A stretch of 41,309 nt of DNA, taken from contig JABLWX010000022.1 in the NCBI GenBank assembly GCA_013178315.1, positions 1 to 41,309 of the forward strand, given 5' to 3'. Positions 8,386-17,629 of this stretch are shown here, piece after piece. The position numbers and the translations under genes are program-made. Source of the DNA: Candidatus Aminicenantota bacterium (GTDB lineage: Bacteria; Acidobacteriota; Aminicenantia; Aminicenantales; Saccharicenantaceae). Each line of letters opens with the position of its first letter. The first letter of the stretch is position 1. Under the pieces are notes generated by a model that did not search any database, was not told the DNA's origin, and saw nothing but the letters and a program-made list of their open reading frames with translations.

Positions 8386-9057
8386 ATGTTCATCCCGCTG
8401 AAGGACGAGAATCCCACCCTGAGGTTTCCGGTAATCACCGTAGTCCTGATTGCGGTCAACTGCCTGGTCTTCCTGTACCAGGTGTTCTCTCCCAACGGTC
8501 TTGAGTACCATGTCCTGAAGTTCGGCATCATACCCTATGAAATCACCCACTGGGAGGCCGCGGCCGCCGTTCCCAGGGTGTTCTGGCCGCTGAGCCTGAT
8601 CACCGGGATGTTTCTCCACGGCAGCCTGCCGCACCTCCTGGGAAACATGCTCTACCTGTGGATATTCGGCAACAACGTCGAGGATTTCCTGGGGTCGGTA
8701 AAATTTTTGCTATTTTACCTGGCCAGCGGCGTGACCGCCTCCCTTCTCCAGGTGGCCGTTTATCCCAACTCCCGGGTCCCGATGATCGGGGCCAGCGGGG
8801 CCATTGCCGGGCTGCTGGGGGCCTACCTGGTGCTTTTTCCTTCGGCCCGGGTCAAGACCCTGGTTTTCCTGATTTTTTACATTACCATCATTTACGTGCC
8901 GGCCTGGGTGCTGCTTGGCCTGTGGTTTTTTCTCCAGGTTTCCAACATCGGACTGGGGGGAGGGGTGGCCTGGTTTGCCCATATCGGCGGTTTTCTGGCC
9001 GGTTTGTCCATGGTCCTGCCAGCCGCGCGCCGGCGCCGGAAATTCTACTATGTTTAA
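8386..9057 (+). CDS. Rhomboid family intramembrane serine protease
   Basis: This 223-residue multi-pass membrane protein cleaves substrates inside the membrane. The start is supported by the typical rhomboid N-terminus (IPLKDENPTLRFP) ahead of the first helix. The catalytic serine is in GASGAIAGLLGAYLV and the catalytic histidine in FAHIGGFLAGL. A loop HGSLPHLLGNMLYLWIFG carries the conserved His/Asn region of rhomboid helix 2. About six membrane helices are predicted by eye. The ATG is only 11 nt after the preceding terminator and has no good SD, so its transcription is unclear: either read-through or a promoter inside the upstream gene. The substrate is unknown. Confidence 0.92.
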   Translation: MFIPLKDENPTLRFPVITVVLIAVNCLVFLYQVFSPNGLEYHVLKFGIIPYEITHWEAAAAVPRVFWPLSLITGMFLHGSLPHLLGNMLYLWIFGNNVEDFLGSVKFLLFYLASGVTASLLQVAVYPNSRVPMIGASGAIAGLLGAYLVLFPSARVKTLVFLIFYITIIYVPAWVLLGLWFFLQVSNIGLGGGVAWFAHIGGFLAGLSMVLPAARRRRKFYYV

Positions 9058-9109
9058 TAAAGGCTTGAATTTACGGGGCAAAAAGGCTACAATTAATAGC
9101 CTCGATTGG

Positions 9110-9138
9110 TTGACAATTTAAGCGTTATTTAGTATCTT
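9110..9138 (+). promoter_or_regulatory. Promoter of the ribosomal protein operon
   Basis: -35 TTGACA (9110-9115), a 17-bp spacer and -10 TATCTT (9133-9138). The start would be near 9145, giving an untranslated leader of about 40 nt before rplM. Confidence 0.7.
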
Positions 9139-9183
9139 TATTCATCAAATTAGCCATATTTTTTCATAAGGCAAGGTTGGAAA

Positions 9184-9612
9184 ATGAAGACTTATCATCC
9201 AAAAAAAGACGAAGTTCAACAGAAGTGGTGGCTGATAAACGCCGACGGTCAGATTCTGGGTCGCCTGGCGACCGAGATTGCCGTCCTGTTGAGAGGCAAG
9301 AATAAACCGCAATTTGCCCCCAGCGCCGATGTCGGCGATTTCGTGGTGGTAGTTAACGCCGAGAAGATCGCCGTGACCGGCAATAAGCTGGAAGACAAGA
9401 TGTACTATCATCATTCCCAGTACCCTGGCGGCATCAAGGAGAAAAAGCTCAAAGAGATGCTCGAGACCAAGCCGGAAGAGGTCATCCGGAAGGCGGTCTG
9501 GGGCATGATACCCAAGAATAAACTGGGCCGGGCCATCATCAAGAAGCTAAAAGTCTATCGTGGCCCCGAACATCCCCACCAGGCCCAGAATCCTGAGGAA
9601 TACAAGTTTTAG
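9184..9612 (+). CDS. rplM: 50S ribosomal protein L13
   Basis: This 142-residue protein matches L13 over its full length: the family's start [44 protein letters not shown]-type [20 protein letters not shown], and [15 protein letters not shown] followed by [16 protein letters not shown]13 is an early assembly protein of the large subunit. It is the first gene of the operon behind its own promoter. Its stop codon TAG overlaps the AGGAGG SD of rpsI, the conserved rplM-rpsI pair. Confidence 0.98.
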   Translation: MKTYHPKKDEVQQKWWLINADGQILGRLATEIAVLLRGKNKPQFAPSADVGDFVVVVNAEKIAVTGNKLEDKMYYHHSQYPGGIKEKKLKEMLETKPEEVIRKAVWGMIPKNKLGRAIIKKLKVYRGPEHPHQAQNPEEYKF

Positions 9613-9620
9613 GAGGCACC

Positions 9621-10025
9621 TTGAGTCTGATTCAGTATTATGGTACAGGCAAAAGAAAAAACGCCATTGCCCGGGTCTTCCTGAGGTCGGGCAAGGGTGA
9701 TATCACTCTGGTGGTCAATAAAAAACTCCGCCCCTTCGAGGAGTATTTCAAGCTGGATTCCCTGCGCTACACTATCCGCCAGCCTTTGATGGTCACCGAG
9801 ACCGAAAACAAGTTCGACGTTTTCATGAGAGTGGAAGGCGGCGGGCTCCGCGGGCAGGCCGAGGCCGTACGGCTGGGCATCGCCAGGGCCCTGGTCGAAT
9901 TCAACCGGGAATTAAGGCCGGTTCTCCGCAACGCCAGCCTGCTGACCAGGGATTCCAGGATCAAGGAACGGAAAAAGTACGGCCTGCTGGCTGCCAGAAA
10001 GGCACCGCAGTACCATAAGAGATAA
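9621..10025 (+). CDS. rpsI: 30S ribosomal protein S9
   Basis: This 134-residue protein is S9, whose C-terminal tail reaches the P-site tRNA. Seen: [69 protein letters not shown], with the invariant Lys-Arg end. The start is a TTG at 9621; AGGAGG (9611-9616) sits 4 nt upstream and no ATG is available in the N-terminal region. It follows rplM by 8 nt. Confidence 0.98.
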   Translation: MSLIQYYGTGKRKNAIARVFLRSGKGDITLVVNKKLRPFEEYFKLDSLRYTIRQPLMVTETENKFDVFMRVEGGGLRGQAEAVRLGIARALVEFNRELRPVLRNASLLTRDSRIKERKKYGLLAARKAPQYHKR

Positions 10026-10049
10026 AGTCCGGGAAAGGGAGGAAGTCCT

Positions 10050-10835
10050 TTGGTTTCAGTAACAATGAAAGAACTCTTGGAAGCTGGCGTTCACTTCGGT
10101 CATCAAACCAGACGCTGGAACCCGAAGATGAAAGAATACATCTTCGGTCAGAGAAACGGAATTTACATCATCGACCTGCAGAAGACGATAAAAAGCTTTA
10201 AGGAAGCCCTGCAGTTTGTCAAAAGCGTGGCCGAAAGCGGCCGGCAGATTCTGTTTGTTGGCACCAAAAAGCAGGCCCAGGATATCATCCGGGATTACGC
10301 CCTGAAGTGCGAATCGAGCTACGTCAACCAGCGCTGGCTGGGCGGCCTGCTGACCAACTTCAAGGTCATCCGCAACAGCGTGGAAACGCTGGTGGAGATG
10401 GAAGAGATGCGCGAGGACGGTCGCTGGGAGCTCCTGTCCAAGAAAGAGCAGTCCCGCAAGGAAAAAGTCTTCCGCAAGCTCCAGAAGAACCTGGGCGGGT
10501 TGAAAACCCTGACTGAACTGCCCGGGGCCGTTTTCATCATAGATTCTTCCAAGGAAGAGATCGCCATCGCCGAGGCCAGGAAGATGAAGATTCCCATCGT
10601 GGCCGTGGTCGACACCAACGGCGATCCCGAGGACATCGATTATCCCATCCCCGGTAACGATGACGCGGTCAGGGCCATTGAACTTTTTGCCTCCAAGGTG
10701 GCCGAGGCCATCATTGAAGGCAAGAAAGCCAGGCTGGCCCAGGGGATGATGGAAGAAAAGAAGGAAGAAGCCGCAGCCGAAGCCCAGCCCGCCGAAGCTG
10801 AAACTCGAACCGAACCGAGCGGCGAAAACGAATAA
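10050..10835 (+). CDS. rpsB: 30S ribosomal protein S2
   Basis: This 261-residue protein is S2: [43 protein letters not shown] and [20 protein letters not shown] are diagnostic. The TTG at 10050 is chosen because GGGAGG (10037-10042) sits 7 nt upstream and because S2 proteins normally carry five or so residues before the M-K-E-L-L segment; the alternative is ATG 10065. The C-terminal tail (about 30 residues) is very rich in Glu and Ala, a variable extension. It is followed 22 nt later by tsf, the conserved rpsB-tsf pair. Confidence 0.98.
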   Translation: MVSVTMKELLEAGVHFGHQTRRWNPKMKEYIFGQRNGIYIIDLQKTIKSFKEALQFVKSVAESGRQILFVGTKKQAQDIIRDYALKCESSYVNQRWLGGLLTNFKVIRNSVETLVEMEEMREDGRWELLSKKEQSRKEKVFRKLQKNLGGLKTLTELPGAVFIIDSSKEEIAIAEARKMKIPIVAVVDTNGDPEDIDYPIPGNDDAVRAIELFASKVAEAIIEGKKARLAQGMMEEKKEEAAAEAQPAEAETRTEPSGENE

Positions 10836-10857
10836 CCGACTGCTAAAGGAGATAGAT

Positions 10858-11457
<600 letters not shown>

Positions 11458-11472
11458 GAAGCGATAAAGAGA

Positions 11473-12192
11473 ATGGACGAGGGCAAGCCAGCTTACAGCC
11501 GGGTGCTGCTGAAGCTTTCGGGTGAAGCGCTGCTGGGAGAACTGCCCTACGGAATAGATTTCAAGAGAACCCTGGCCATCGCCCGAGAAATCAAGCAGGT
11601 TCACGAACTGGGCGTGGATGTGGCCATCATGATCGGCGGCGGAAACATCTTCCGCGGGGCCCGGGGTGTGGCCGAGGGCATGGACCGGGTGGCGGCCGAC
11701 CATATCGGGCTGCTGTCCACGGTCATCAACGGCCTGGCCCTCCAGGATGCCCTGGAAAAAGAAGGAATCAACACCCGCCTGATATCGGCCCTTGAAATCA
11801 GGGCCGTGGCCGAACCCTTCATCAGGCGCCGGGTGCTCCGGCACCTGGATAAGAGGCGGGTGATTATCTTTACCGCCGGGCTGGGCAGCCCCTATTTCAC
11901 CACCGATACCGCGGCCGTCCTCAGGGCCCTGGAAATCAAGGCCGAAGTCATATTAAAAGCTACCAAGGTGGACGGCGTTTACAGCGCCGACCCCATGGTC
12001 GAGGCTGGAGCCACCAAGTTCGATTCCATCAGGTTCCTGGAGGTCATCCAGCAGGAGCTCAAGGTGATGGACAGCACCGCCATCACCCTCTGCAAGGATA
12101 ATAACCTGCCGATCATTGTCTTTAACCTGAATGTTCCCGGCAACATCAAGAGAGCCGTTCTGGGCGAGAAAGTCGGGACCAGGGTATCCTGA
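11473..12192 (+). CDS. pyrH: Uridylate kinase (UMP kinase)
   Basis: This 239-residue amino-acid-kinase-family enzyme phosphorylates UMP to UDP in pyrimidine synthesis. Visible motifs are the N-terminal KLSGEALLG phosphate loop, [29 protein letters not shown] and the C-terminal [21 protein letters not shown]. Bacterial PyrH is hexameric and regulated by GTP and UTP. It lies 15 nt after tsf and 33 nt before frr. Length is normal. Confidence 0.97.
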   Translation: MDEGKPAYSRVLLKLSGEALLGELPYGIDFKRTLAIAREIKQVHELGVDVAIMIGGGNIFRGARGVAEGMDRVAADHIGLLSTVINGLALQDALEKEGINTRLISALEIRAVAEPFIRRRVLRHLDKRRVIIFTAGLGSPYFTTDTAAVLRALEIKAEVILKATKVDGVYSADPMVEAGATKFDSIRFLEVIQQELKVMDSTAITLCKDNNLPIIVFNLNVPGNIKRAVLGEKVGTRVS

Positions 12193-12225
12193 AACCCGCT
12201 CAAGACTCAATCAAGGAGGAGCTTC

Positions 12226-12783
12226 ATGGTGAAAGATGTCCTGAAAGACCTGGAAAAAAAGATGAAAACTTCCATCGAGCATTTCCGGAAGGAAATAAGC
12301 AAGCTCCGCACCGGACGGGCCAACATCAGCATCTTCGAGGATATCAAGGTCATGTACTACGGGACCCCGACCCCGGTCAACCAGGTGGCCACCATCGGGG
12401 TGCCCGACCCGACCCTGATCACCGTGCAGCCCTGGGACCCGACCCTGATGGAGGCCGTGGAAAAGGCCATCCGCTCCTCAGATTTTGGCTTCAATCCCAT
12501 CAACGACGGCCGGGTGATCAAGGTCCCGATTCCACCCCTTGACGAAGAAAGACGCCGGGAGCTGGCCAAGAAAGTCAGCAAGATGCTGGAGGAAGAAAAG
12601 ACCACCCTCCGCAATATGCGCCGCGAGAGCAAGGAATACATAGAGAAGCTGGAGAAGGACAAAAAGATTACCGAGGACGATAAGTTCCAGGGCCTGGAAA
12701 AGTTGCAGGAACTGCTGGACCAGTACATCAAGCAGGCCGAGGAAGTGGCCGCGGCCAAGGAAAAGGAAATAATGCAGGCCTGA
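12226..12783 (+). CDS. frr: Ribosome recycling factor
   Basis: This 185-residue protein splits post-termination ribosomes together with EF-G. The family signature is complete: SKLRTGRANISIFEDIKV, YYGTPTPVNQVATIGVPDP, TVQPWDPTLMEAVEKAI, FNPINDGRVIKVPIPPLDEE and RRELAKKVSKMLEE. The SD is AAGGAGG 5-6 nt before ATG 12226. It is the last gene of the operon. The 109 nt to the convergent gene at 12893 hold no clear hairpin terminator. Confidence 0.98.
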   Translation: MVKDVLKDLEKKMKTSIEHFRKEISKLRTGRANISIFEDIKVMYYGTPTPVNQVATIGVPDPTLITVQPWDPTLMEAVEKAIRSSDFGFNPINDGRVIKVPIPPLDEERRRELAKKVSKMLEEEKTTLRNMRRESKEYIEKLEKDKKITEDDKFQGLEKLQELLDQYIKQAEEVAAAKEKEIMQA

Positions 12784-12892
12784 TGGCCTGTGGTGGTTAC
12801 GAAATTTTTCCCCGCCGGCTGGACCGCTTTATTTCTGGTTGACCATTCCTGACCGAGCAGCCTGTTGATTTATACGATTCTCTTTTGCCTTT

Positions 12893-13849
12893 TCAGGACC
12901 GGTTCCGGGCGAGCCAGTTGTCCATGGTCCCGAACCTGGTTCTGATGGCCACTCCCCAGCCGACCAGGCTGACCACCAGGGAAAAGATGAAGCCCAGAAC
13001 CGGGATCAGGCCAAGAAAGGTGACGATGACCAGTCCGATGACCGCCGTCCAGATGATATGCGGCATTCTCTTAACTCCCACGGCCTGGAGGAATGATTCG
13101 CCGAAGAAATAGGAAAAGACCGTTCCGCCAAAAACTTTGAGTACCAGGCCGGCCAGGAAGGCCATGAACAGAAGCGGGATGCCTATGATCACAAAGAGGA
13201 GGAGGACTGACAGCATGATCAGGCCGGCATAGATTATCATGGCCAGAAAACCCGTGCCCAGGGTCGGCCAGAAATCGGTGCGTATCTTGCCGGCGGCAAA
13301 GTAAACCTGCCTGGGGAAGATGCCGGCCACGAAAATGGTCAGCAGGATTCCGAAGAACAGGGAAATCAGTTTCAAGGCCAGGAAGATCGTCCCCAGCTGG
13401 AAGAAAATTCCCTTGCGGAAAATTTCCGAGGCAAACTTCCCCCCGGTCGGAATGAAGACCGTATCCTGGCCAATAGTACAGCCGGGCTCTTTCGCCATGG
13501 TTCCCCCCAGAACCACCAGGTCTTCGCGTATGACTGCCGTGGACCTTATAGTTACTTTGCTCCCGAATCCCACCACCGACCGGCCGACCTCGCCGCTGAC
13601 CGTAACCTCTCCGCCGAAGACCACGACGCTTTCCTCGACCTTTCCTTCCACCACCACCCGGCTGCCGAAGGCCAGGATATTTTTCTGGGTTTCCCCGGGC
13701 GAGATGATGATTTCTTCCTTGAAGGTGGGCTGGGCAGTCCGGTCGAATTTATACCAGGCGGCCGGGGCCGTTCTGGCCAGGATTACGGCCATGGTGGCCA
13801 GGAGGGCCAGCTTTAGGGTGAAGGTAATATAATTCTTGCCTATTTTCAT
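12893..13849 (-). CDS. Membrane protein with bactofilin-like polymer-forming repeats
   Basis: This is a 318-residue protein. After an N-terminal signal or anchor helix (about 10-30), residues about 55-140 form short beta repeats of the polymer-forming/bactofilin type (RVVVEGKVEESVVVFGG, EVTVSGEVGRSVVGFGS, LVVLGGTM). The C-terminal half (about 160-300) has four to five membrane helices. Proteins with this arrangement often follow ECF sigma and anti-sigma genes, and its ATG overlaps the anti-sigma stop (ATGA). A role as an envelope sensor or structural element controlled by the sigma factor is inferred. The domain assignment is by repeat pattern only, and no enzymatic motif is seen. Confidence 0.75.
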   Translation of the reverse strand: MKIGKNYITFTLKLALLATMAVILARTAPAAWYKFDRTAQPTFKEEIIISPGETQKNILAFGSRVVVEGKVEESVVVFGGEVTVSGEVGRSVVGFGSKVTIRSTAVIREDLVVLGGTMAKEPGCTIGQDTVFIPTGGKFASEIFRKGIFFQLGTIFLALKLISLFFGILLTIFVAGIFPRQVYFAAGKIRTDFWPTLGTGFLAMIIYAGLIMLSVLLLFVIIGIPLLFMAFLAGLVLKVFGGTVFSYFFGESFLQAVGVKRMPHIIWTAVIGLVIVTFLGLIPVLGFIFSLVVSLVGWGVAIRTRFGTMDNWLARNRS

Positions 13850-14424
13850 TTCTTCTCTCCTGTCGGATAGTTCGTCGGCCTGAGCAGCATCCAGATAAGG
13901 GCCAGGCTCATGACTCCCCCCAAGACCAGGGCGACCAGGCCCAGGCTGCCGGACGGAAAAACATCGGCCAGCAACCTGGTCATTACCCCGGCCAGGATGC
14001 GCAGGGCCTTGATGAACCCGTAAGCCTGCTGGATGAGCCTGATGATGAGGTTGCTCAGGTCGGCGGCCAGGTTAAATATATTCTTAAATATCTGCAGACA
14101 GACCGGGAACAGGGCAGTCCTGGTACCCAGGGCCAGGCCCGCAACCATCAGGCTGAACAGAAGGTAAGCTCCCCCGGCCAGCCATAACCACAGCCTGACC
14201 GGAGATTTTAAGGGTGGCAGCCCGGCCATCACCCGCTCGGAAAAGTCGGGGGGCAAGTCCAGTTTGGAGAGGCTGGAACTGGCTTCCAGGAAGAGGCGGC
14301 GGTCGGCCACCAACTGCCGGCAGCGGCAGCAGGTTTCCAGATGTTCTTCCAGCCGCAGCCGGTCCTCTGCCGGAAGCTCCCCGTCAAGGTAGGCGTAGAT
14401 TTGAGTCAGGTCAGGGCAACTCAT
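13846..14424 (-). CDS. Anti-sigma factor with zinc-finger (ZAS) domain
   Basis: The ATG at 14424 gives 192 residues; it overlaps the sigma-factor stop by ATGA and has a GGAGG SD, so it is preferred to the upstream start at 14451. The N-terminal part has the zinc-binding anti-sigma signature His-x3-Cys-x2-Cys in HLETCCRCRQ, preceded by YLDGELPAEDRLRLEEH. One membrane helix lies near residues 88-110 and another near the C-terminus (LVALVLGGVMSLALIWMLL), so the protein is membrane bound with its zinc finger in the cytoplasm. It most likely holds the ECF sigma factor encoded just upstream. The release signal is unknown. Confidence 0.9.
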   Translation of the reverse strand: MSCPDLTQIYAYLDGELPAEDRLRLEEHLETCCRCRQLVADRRLFLEASSSLSKLDLPPDFSERVMAGLPPLKSPVRLWLWLAGGAYLLFSLMVAGLALGTRTALFPVCLQIFKNIFNLAADLSNLIIRLIQQAYGFIKALRILAGVMTRLLADVFPSGSLGLVALVLGGVMSLALIWMLLRPTNYPTGEKK

Positions 14425-15005
14425 CTTTCCTCCAGTCTGGATCGAAGCCATTCTCTGGCCTGGAAGACCCGGTTCTTGACCGTGCCCACGGGCAGGTGCT
14501 TGATGTCCGCGATCTCTTCATATGAAAAATCGTTCATATGTCTGAGGACAAACAACTCCCGCAGTATTTCCGGCAGCTGAGAGATGGCCTGTTCGACCCG
14601 GTCCATCATTTCCTTCTTTTCGTAGCTGTCGGAAACCGGCGGCTCGAGGTCTGGAATTTGCGGCTGCCGGTGTTCATCGTCTTCAGGTTCAGCGTCGATC
14701 GACACCAGCGGCAACTTCTTCTTTCGCCAGTGGTCGATGAGCAGGTTGGAGGCAATCCGGAAAAGCCAGGTGGAAAACTGGTATTTTTCCTTGTAGGTAT
14801 GGAGAGCGGCATAGGCTCTCAGGAAAGTTTCCTGGGTAAAGTCCAGACTCATCTCTCTCTCCTGCACCAGCCGGCAGAAATAGTTGAACAGCGGCTGCTG
14901 GTATTTCTTAATCAGAAGCTCGAAGGCCCGCCGGTCACCTTTAAGACTCCGACGCACCAGAATCCTGTCCTCATCTGGCACCATGTTTGGCTTCTGTTTA
15001 TTCAT
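14421..15005 (-). CDS. ECF-type RNA polymerase sigma factor (RpoE-like)
   Basis: This 194-residue protein has only sigma regions 2 and 4. Region 2 shows LDFTQETFLRAYAAL and FSTWLFRIASNLLIDHWRKKK, which binds the core and the -10. Region 4 shows SQLPEILRELFVLRHMNDF and SYEEIADIKHLPVGTVKNRV, the helix-turn-helix for the -35. A linker rich in Asp/Glu/Pro separates them. The chosen ATG lacks a good SD; an in-frame ATG at 14984 is an alternative. It sits between a lolA-like gene 38 nt upstream and its anti-sigma partner, so it probably controls an envelope regulon. The target promoter motif was not determined. Confidence 0.94.
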   Translation of the reverse strand: MNKQKPNMVPDEDRILVRRSLKGDRRAFELLIKKYQQPLFNYFCRLVQEREMSLDFTQETFLRAYAALHTYKEKYQFSTWLFRIASNLLIDHWRKKKLPLVSIDAEPEDDEHRQPQIPDLEPPVSDSYEKKEMMDRVEQAISQLPEILRELFVLRHMNDFSYEEIADIKHLPVGTVKNRVFQAREWLRSRLEER

Positions 15006-15043
15006 ACGAAAAACCGGCCGACGGGTTTAAGGAAAGTTGCCGG

Positions 15044-15763
15044 TCACTTAATGGCCCCGGCCTCAATTATTTCACAGTCAGGGGGGAGGCGCAGGTCAAA
15101 TATTTCGTCGGATATTTTCCGGCCGGCCACCATCCGGCTGAAGTGGTATTCAAGCTTGCCGCCAGCCGGCTCAAAGAACACGGCCTTGGTGATGAGCCAG
15201 GTCTGCCGGTCGATTTCCAGGAGTATATAGGAAAACTGGCCTTCCTCCACGGGCTGGAGACGGAGCTGGTAGACATTTTTTCGGTCGCTGGGGAAAGAGT
15301 TGAACTCTATCCGGTAGCATTCAGACAGTGAAAAATTCCCCGAGAGAAGCCCCAGGACTTCCGATTCCAGGACCTCGGACTGGGCGGCGTTTTTTATAAG
15401 TTGCTTGTCCTCGGGAAAGTAGAGCCAGAAATTGTTATCCTTCAGGAGGAAAATCTGTTTTTCCGGGGTGCTGTATTCCCAGCGCATCCGGTTGGGGCGG
15501 CGGATAAAAACCTGTCCCTGTCCTTTCATTGGTTCGGGGGAGCTATTGGAGTAGTAGAACTGCCTGAAGTCAGCCCTGAGGGTGGTAATGGATTTCAGCC
15601 TGCTTTCCAGCCGGCGGGCAACCTCGTCGGCGGTCAATTCTGCAGCGGTGGCTATCAAACCCAGAGAACCGAGCCAGGTCAGGAGCAGAAAGAACCGGAG
15701 CGCCTTCCCGGCAAACCGGCCGGGCCTTTTCCCGGCCGGGACTGCTTTTCTGCTTGCGGTCAT
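15044..15763 (-). CDS. LolA-like outer-membrane lipoprotein carrier protein
   Basis: With the ATG at 15763 this is 239 residues. A GAGG lies 4 nt upstream, and a promoter whose -10 ends at 15794 would put the start of the message downstream of the other candidate ATG (15793). The reading frame stays open further upstream to 15994 but is unlikely to be translated. A basic N-terminus and hydrophobic stretch (FFLLLTWLGSLGLIATAA) form a signal peptide. The mature part matches LolA: LESRLKSITTLRADFRQFY, GQVFIRRPNRMRWEYSTPEKQIFLLKDNNFW-type strands (split here as separate motifs), and VLGLLSGNFSLSECY. LolA-family proteins carry lipids or lipoproteins across the periplasm. It heads the sigma/anti-sigma operon. 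Confidence 0.85.
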   Translation of the reverse strand: MTASRKAVPAGKRPGRFAGKALRFFLLLTWLGSLGLIATAAELTADEVARRLESRLKSITTLRADFRQFYYSNSSPEPMKGQGQVFIRRPNRMRWEYSTPEKQIFLLKDNNFWLYFPEDKQLIKNAAQSEVLESEVLGLLSGNFSLSECYRIEFNSFPSDRKNVYQLRLQPVEEGQFSYILLEIDRQTWLITKAVFFEPAGGKLEYHFSRMVAGRKISDEIFDLRLPPDCEIIEAGAIK

Positions 15764-15793
15764 GGGGCCTCGTTTGATCAGGGTATTGCCCAT

Positions 15794-15822
15794 ATTTTCC
15801 TTGAGCGGGCTCTTGATGTCAA
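15794..15822 (-). promoter_or_regulatory. Putative promoter of the lolA-sigma operon
   Basis: On the minus strand, -35 TTGACA (15822-15817), a 17-bp spacer and -10 GAAAAT (15799-15794). It supports the ATG at 15763 as the lolA start. The -35 match is perfect and the -10 match is four of six. Confidence 0.55.
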
Positions 15823-16148
15823 CTCGCCGCTTCCCGGAGGATTGGGTTAACAGGCGGGCCTGCTGTGGGAAAATTTCTCCGGTTTGCCTTAAGTAACAGT
15901 TTCTCTTCTGGCTTGCTGTGGCCAAGCTGTTAATTTGTCGGTCGGGTACCTTTTCCTGCCCGTGGTGGGCCTCGTTTTTAATGATCCTGATCATGAATTT
16001 CTATCCCGGGGTAACGGTTGGGGTTTGGGGTCAGAACCTACTGCCGGAGAACAAGGGCAATGGAAAGCGCCGGGGGCCTGACCGGTGACGCGGGAAGACG
16101 GGGGGCCCGGGTCTTGAGCCGGCGGTTTCAGGCAAAGATGAATTTCCC
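15823..16148. other. Non-coding divergent region
   Basis: About 325 bases between the lolA promoter and the promoter of the TPR gene. The minus strand happens to stay open in the lolA frame, but without a start signal. I see no RNA gene or hairpin terminator. It is moderately G-rich around 16040-16110. Confidence 0.4.
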
Positions 16149-16177
16149 TTGACAAGGAAGGAGAAAGTGGATACAAG
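16149..16177 (+). promoter_or_regulatory. Putative promoter of the exported TPR gene
   Basis: -35 TTGACA (16149-16154), 17-bp spacer, -10 TACAAG (16172-16177). A TTG in the same frame as the gene falls inside this -35 box, so it cannot be the start; ATG 16215 is. Confidence 0.6.
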
Positions 16178-16214
16178 ATTAAAGCATCTCACACAATATT
16201 CAAGGAGGGAATGG

Positions 16215-17021
16215 ATGCAAGCCAGAAATCACGGGTTAATTTTTCTGGTGATTCTGGGGCTCAGCCTCCTGGCTGGACCCGGCCTGAGCCAGACGGCCGA
16301 GGGATTCATCAAGAGCGGCGATGAATATTATTCCAAATGGGAAGACCAGAAGGCGCTGGATGAGTACCTGAAAGCGCTTGAAGTTGAACCCAAGAATTAT
16401 GAAGCTCTCTGGAAGGCAGCCAGGGGTTACGTGGACGTGGCCGACCTGATGACCGGCACGGGAAAGGAAGTGGAAAAGCAGAAGTTTGAGATGTACGCCA
16501 AGGCCGAGCGGTATGCCAGGCAGGCCATATCGGTTAACCCCAACGATACCTGGGGGCATTTCTTCCTGTCGGCAGCCCTGGGCAAAAAAGTCCTGATGCT
16601 GGGGAAAAAGGAGCAGATCGACGCCTCCAAGCAGGTCAGGGCGGCCGTGGATAAAGCCATTGAGCTCGACCCCAATAACGACCTGGCCTACCATGCTCTC
16701 GGCCGCTGGCACCGCCGGATGGCCGAAATTGGCGGGGCCAAGAGGGCCCTGGGCAGCCTGATTTATGGCTCCATACCCAAGGGTTCCATGGAAGAATCAG
16801 AGAAATGGCTGAAAAAGGCGGTGGAGCTTAAACCGGATTACATCAACCATCACCTGGAACTGGGGCGGACCTATGTGGCCATGAAGAAGTATGACCTGGC
16901 CAGGCAGGAGTTCAACCGGTGCCTGGAACTGCCCGAGTCCTCGGCCAAGGATAAGCAGCTTAAAGAAGAAGCCAAGGAAGAGCTGGCCAACCTCGCCAAG
17001 AAAAGCCCGAAGGAAGATTAA
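16215..17021 (+). CDS. Exported TPR-repeat protein
   Basis: The ATG at 16215 has AGGAGG (16203-16208) 6 nt upstream and follows a promoter; the protein is 268 residues. A signal peptide (HGLIFLVILGLSLLAGPGLSQ) has no lipobox cysteine, so the product is periplasmic. The body is TPRs: KSGDEYYSKWEDQKALDEYL, KALEVEPKNYEALWKAARG, AERYARQAISVNPNDTWGHF, VDKAIELDPNNDLAYHALGR and AVELKPDYINHHLELGRTYV. The layout of a long middle insertion between repeats resembles RMD/FAM82-type TPR proteins, but that is a guess. It ends 41 nt from the convergent AMMECR1 gene. Partners are unknown. Confidence 0.88.
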   Translation: MQARNHGLIFLVILGLSLLAGPGLSQTAEGFIKSGDEYYSKWEDQKALDEYLKALEVEPKNYEALWKAARGYVDVADLMTGTGKEVEKQKFEMYAKAERYARQAISVNPNDTWGHFFLSAALGKKVLMLGKKEQIDASKQVRAAVDKAIELDPNNDLAYHALGRWHRRMAEIGGAKRALGSLIYGSIPKGSMEESEKWLKKAVELKPDYINHHLELGRTYVAMKKYDLARQEFNRCLELPESSAKDKQLKEEAKEELANLAKKSPKED

Positions 17022-17062
17022 TCAGGGCTCTATCCTGGAACCGATCCGGGGGCCGGGCTGAT

Positions 17063-17629
17063 TCAGTCCGTTTCTTCTTCCGAAAAAACCTGGGCCTCGA
17101 AAACTTCAAGGTTGACACCGCGCCGCCACTCGTCGGCCGGCAGGCCGGCCTTGAGGCAGCCGTGGTTAAGGTAGGTTTCCAGGTCCCAGCCATACTCCAG
17201 GGGGACCTGGGGCAGAAGCAAACCCTTGTTAAAACCCTTGCTGACGATGATGCCGTGGCGCCCGACGACCACCTCTTCCGGCTTGTTTACTTTCCGGGGC
17301 AGGGTCAGGACCGAGATTTCAATCCTGAGATCATTGAGCTCCTCCTGGCGCAGGGGCGGGAAGCGGTAATCTTCGGTGGCCGCGGCCACGGCCATCTCGA
17401 TTATCGTCTGGTAAAGGGGTTTATAGGGAAGCGGATAGCCAATGCAGCCCCGCAGCTCACCGTTGACTTTCAGGGTGACAAAAGCCCCCTGCTTATGCCT
17501 TAGCCTGGGGTTCTCGACCTCCTCTTCCAGCATCCGGTGATTTTTAAGGAAATGAACTATCGAGCGCCGGGCTAACTGTAGCAGGTATTTCTTCTCCTCT
17601 TCCGTCAGGTATTCGGATTTTTCAGCCAT
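17063..17629 (-). CDS. AMMECR1-domain protein
   Basis: This 188-residue protein is a stand-alone AMMECR1 domain, also known as AmmeMemoRadiSam system protein A. The invariant LRGCIGY is present (residues about 58-64), with FVTLKVNGELRGCIGYPLP, the acidic strand DLRIEISVLTLP, VVVGRHGIIVSKG, LLPQVPLEYGWD and LKAGLPADEWRR. Its biochemical role is unsettled in any organism. In many genomes it is fused or linked to a MEMO protein and a radical SAM enzyme; neither partner is adjacent here. Instead it overlaps by 8 nt the stop of an unknown gene upstream, indicating cotranscription with that gene. Confidence 0.94.
   Translation of the reverse strand: MAEKSEYLTEEEKKYLLQLARRSIVHFLKNHRMLEEEVENPRLRHKQGAFVTLKVNGELRGCIGYPLPYKPLYQTIIEMAVAAATEDYRFPPLRQEELNDLRIEISVLTLPRKVNKPEEVVVGRHGIIVSKGFNKGLLLPQVPLEYGWDLETYLNHGCLKAGLPADEWRRGVNLEVFEAQVFSEEETD

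Noticed and set aside
15764..15994. N-terminal extension of the LolA-like protein to 15994
   Set aside because: A TTGACA promoter lies inside it and the signal peptide belongs after 15763; no SD before 15994.
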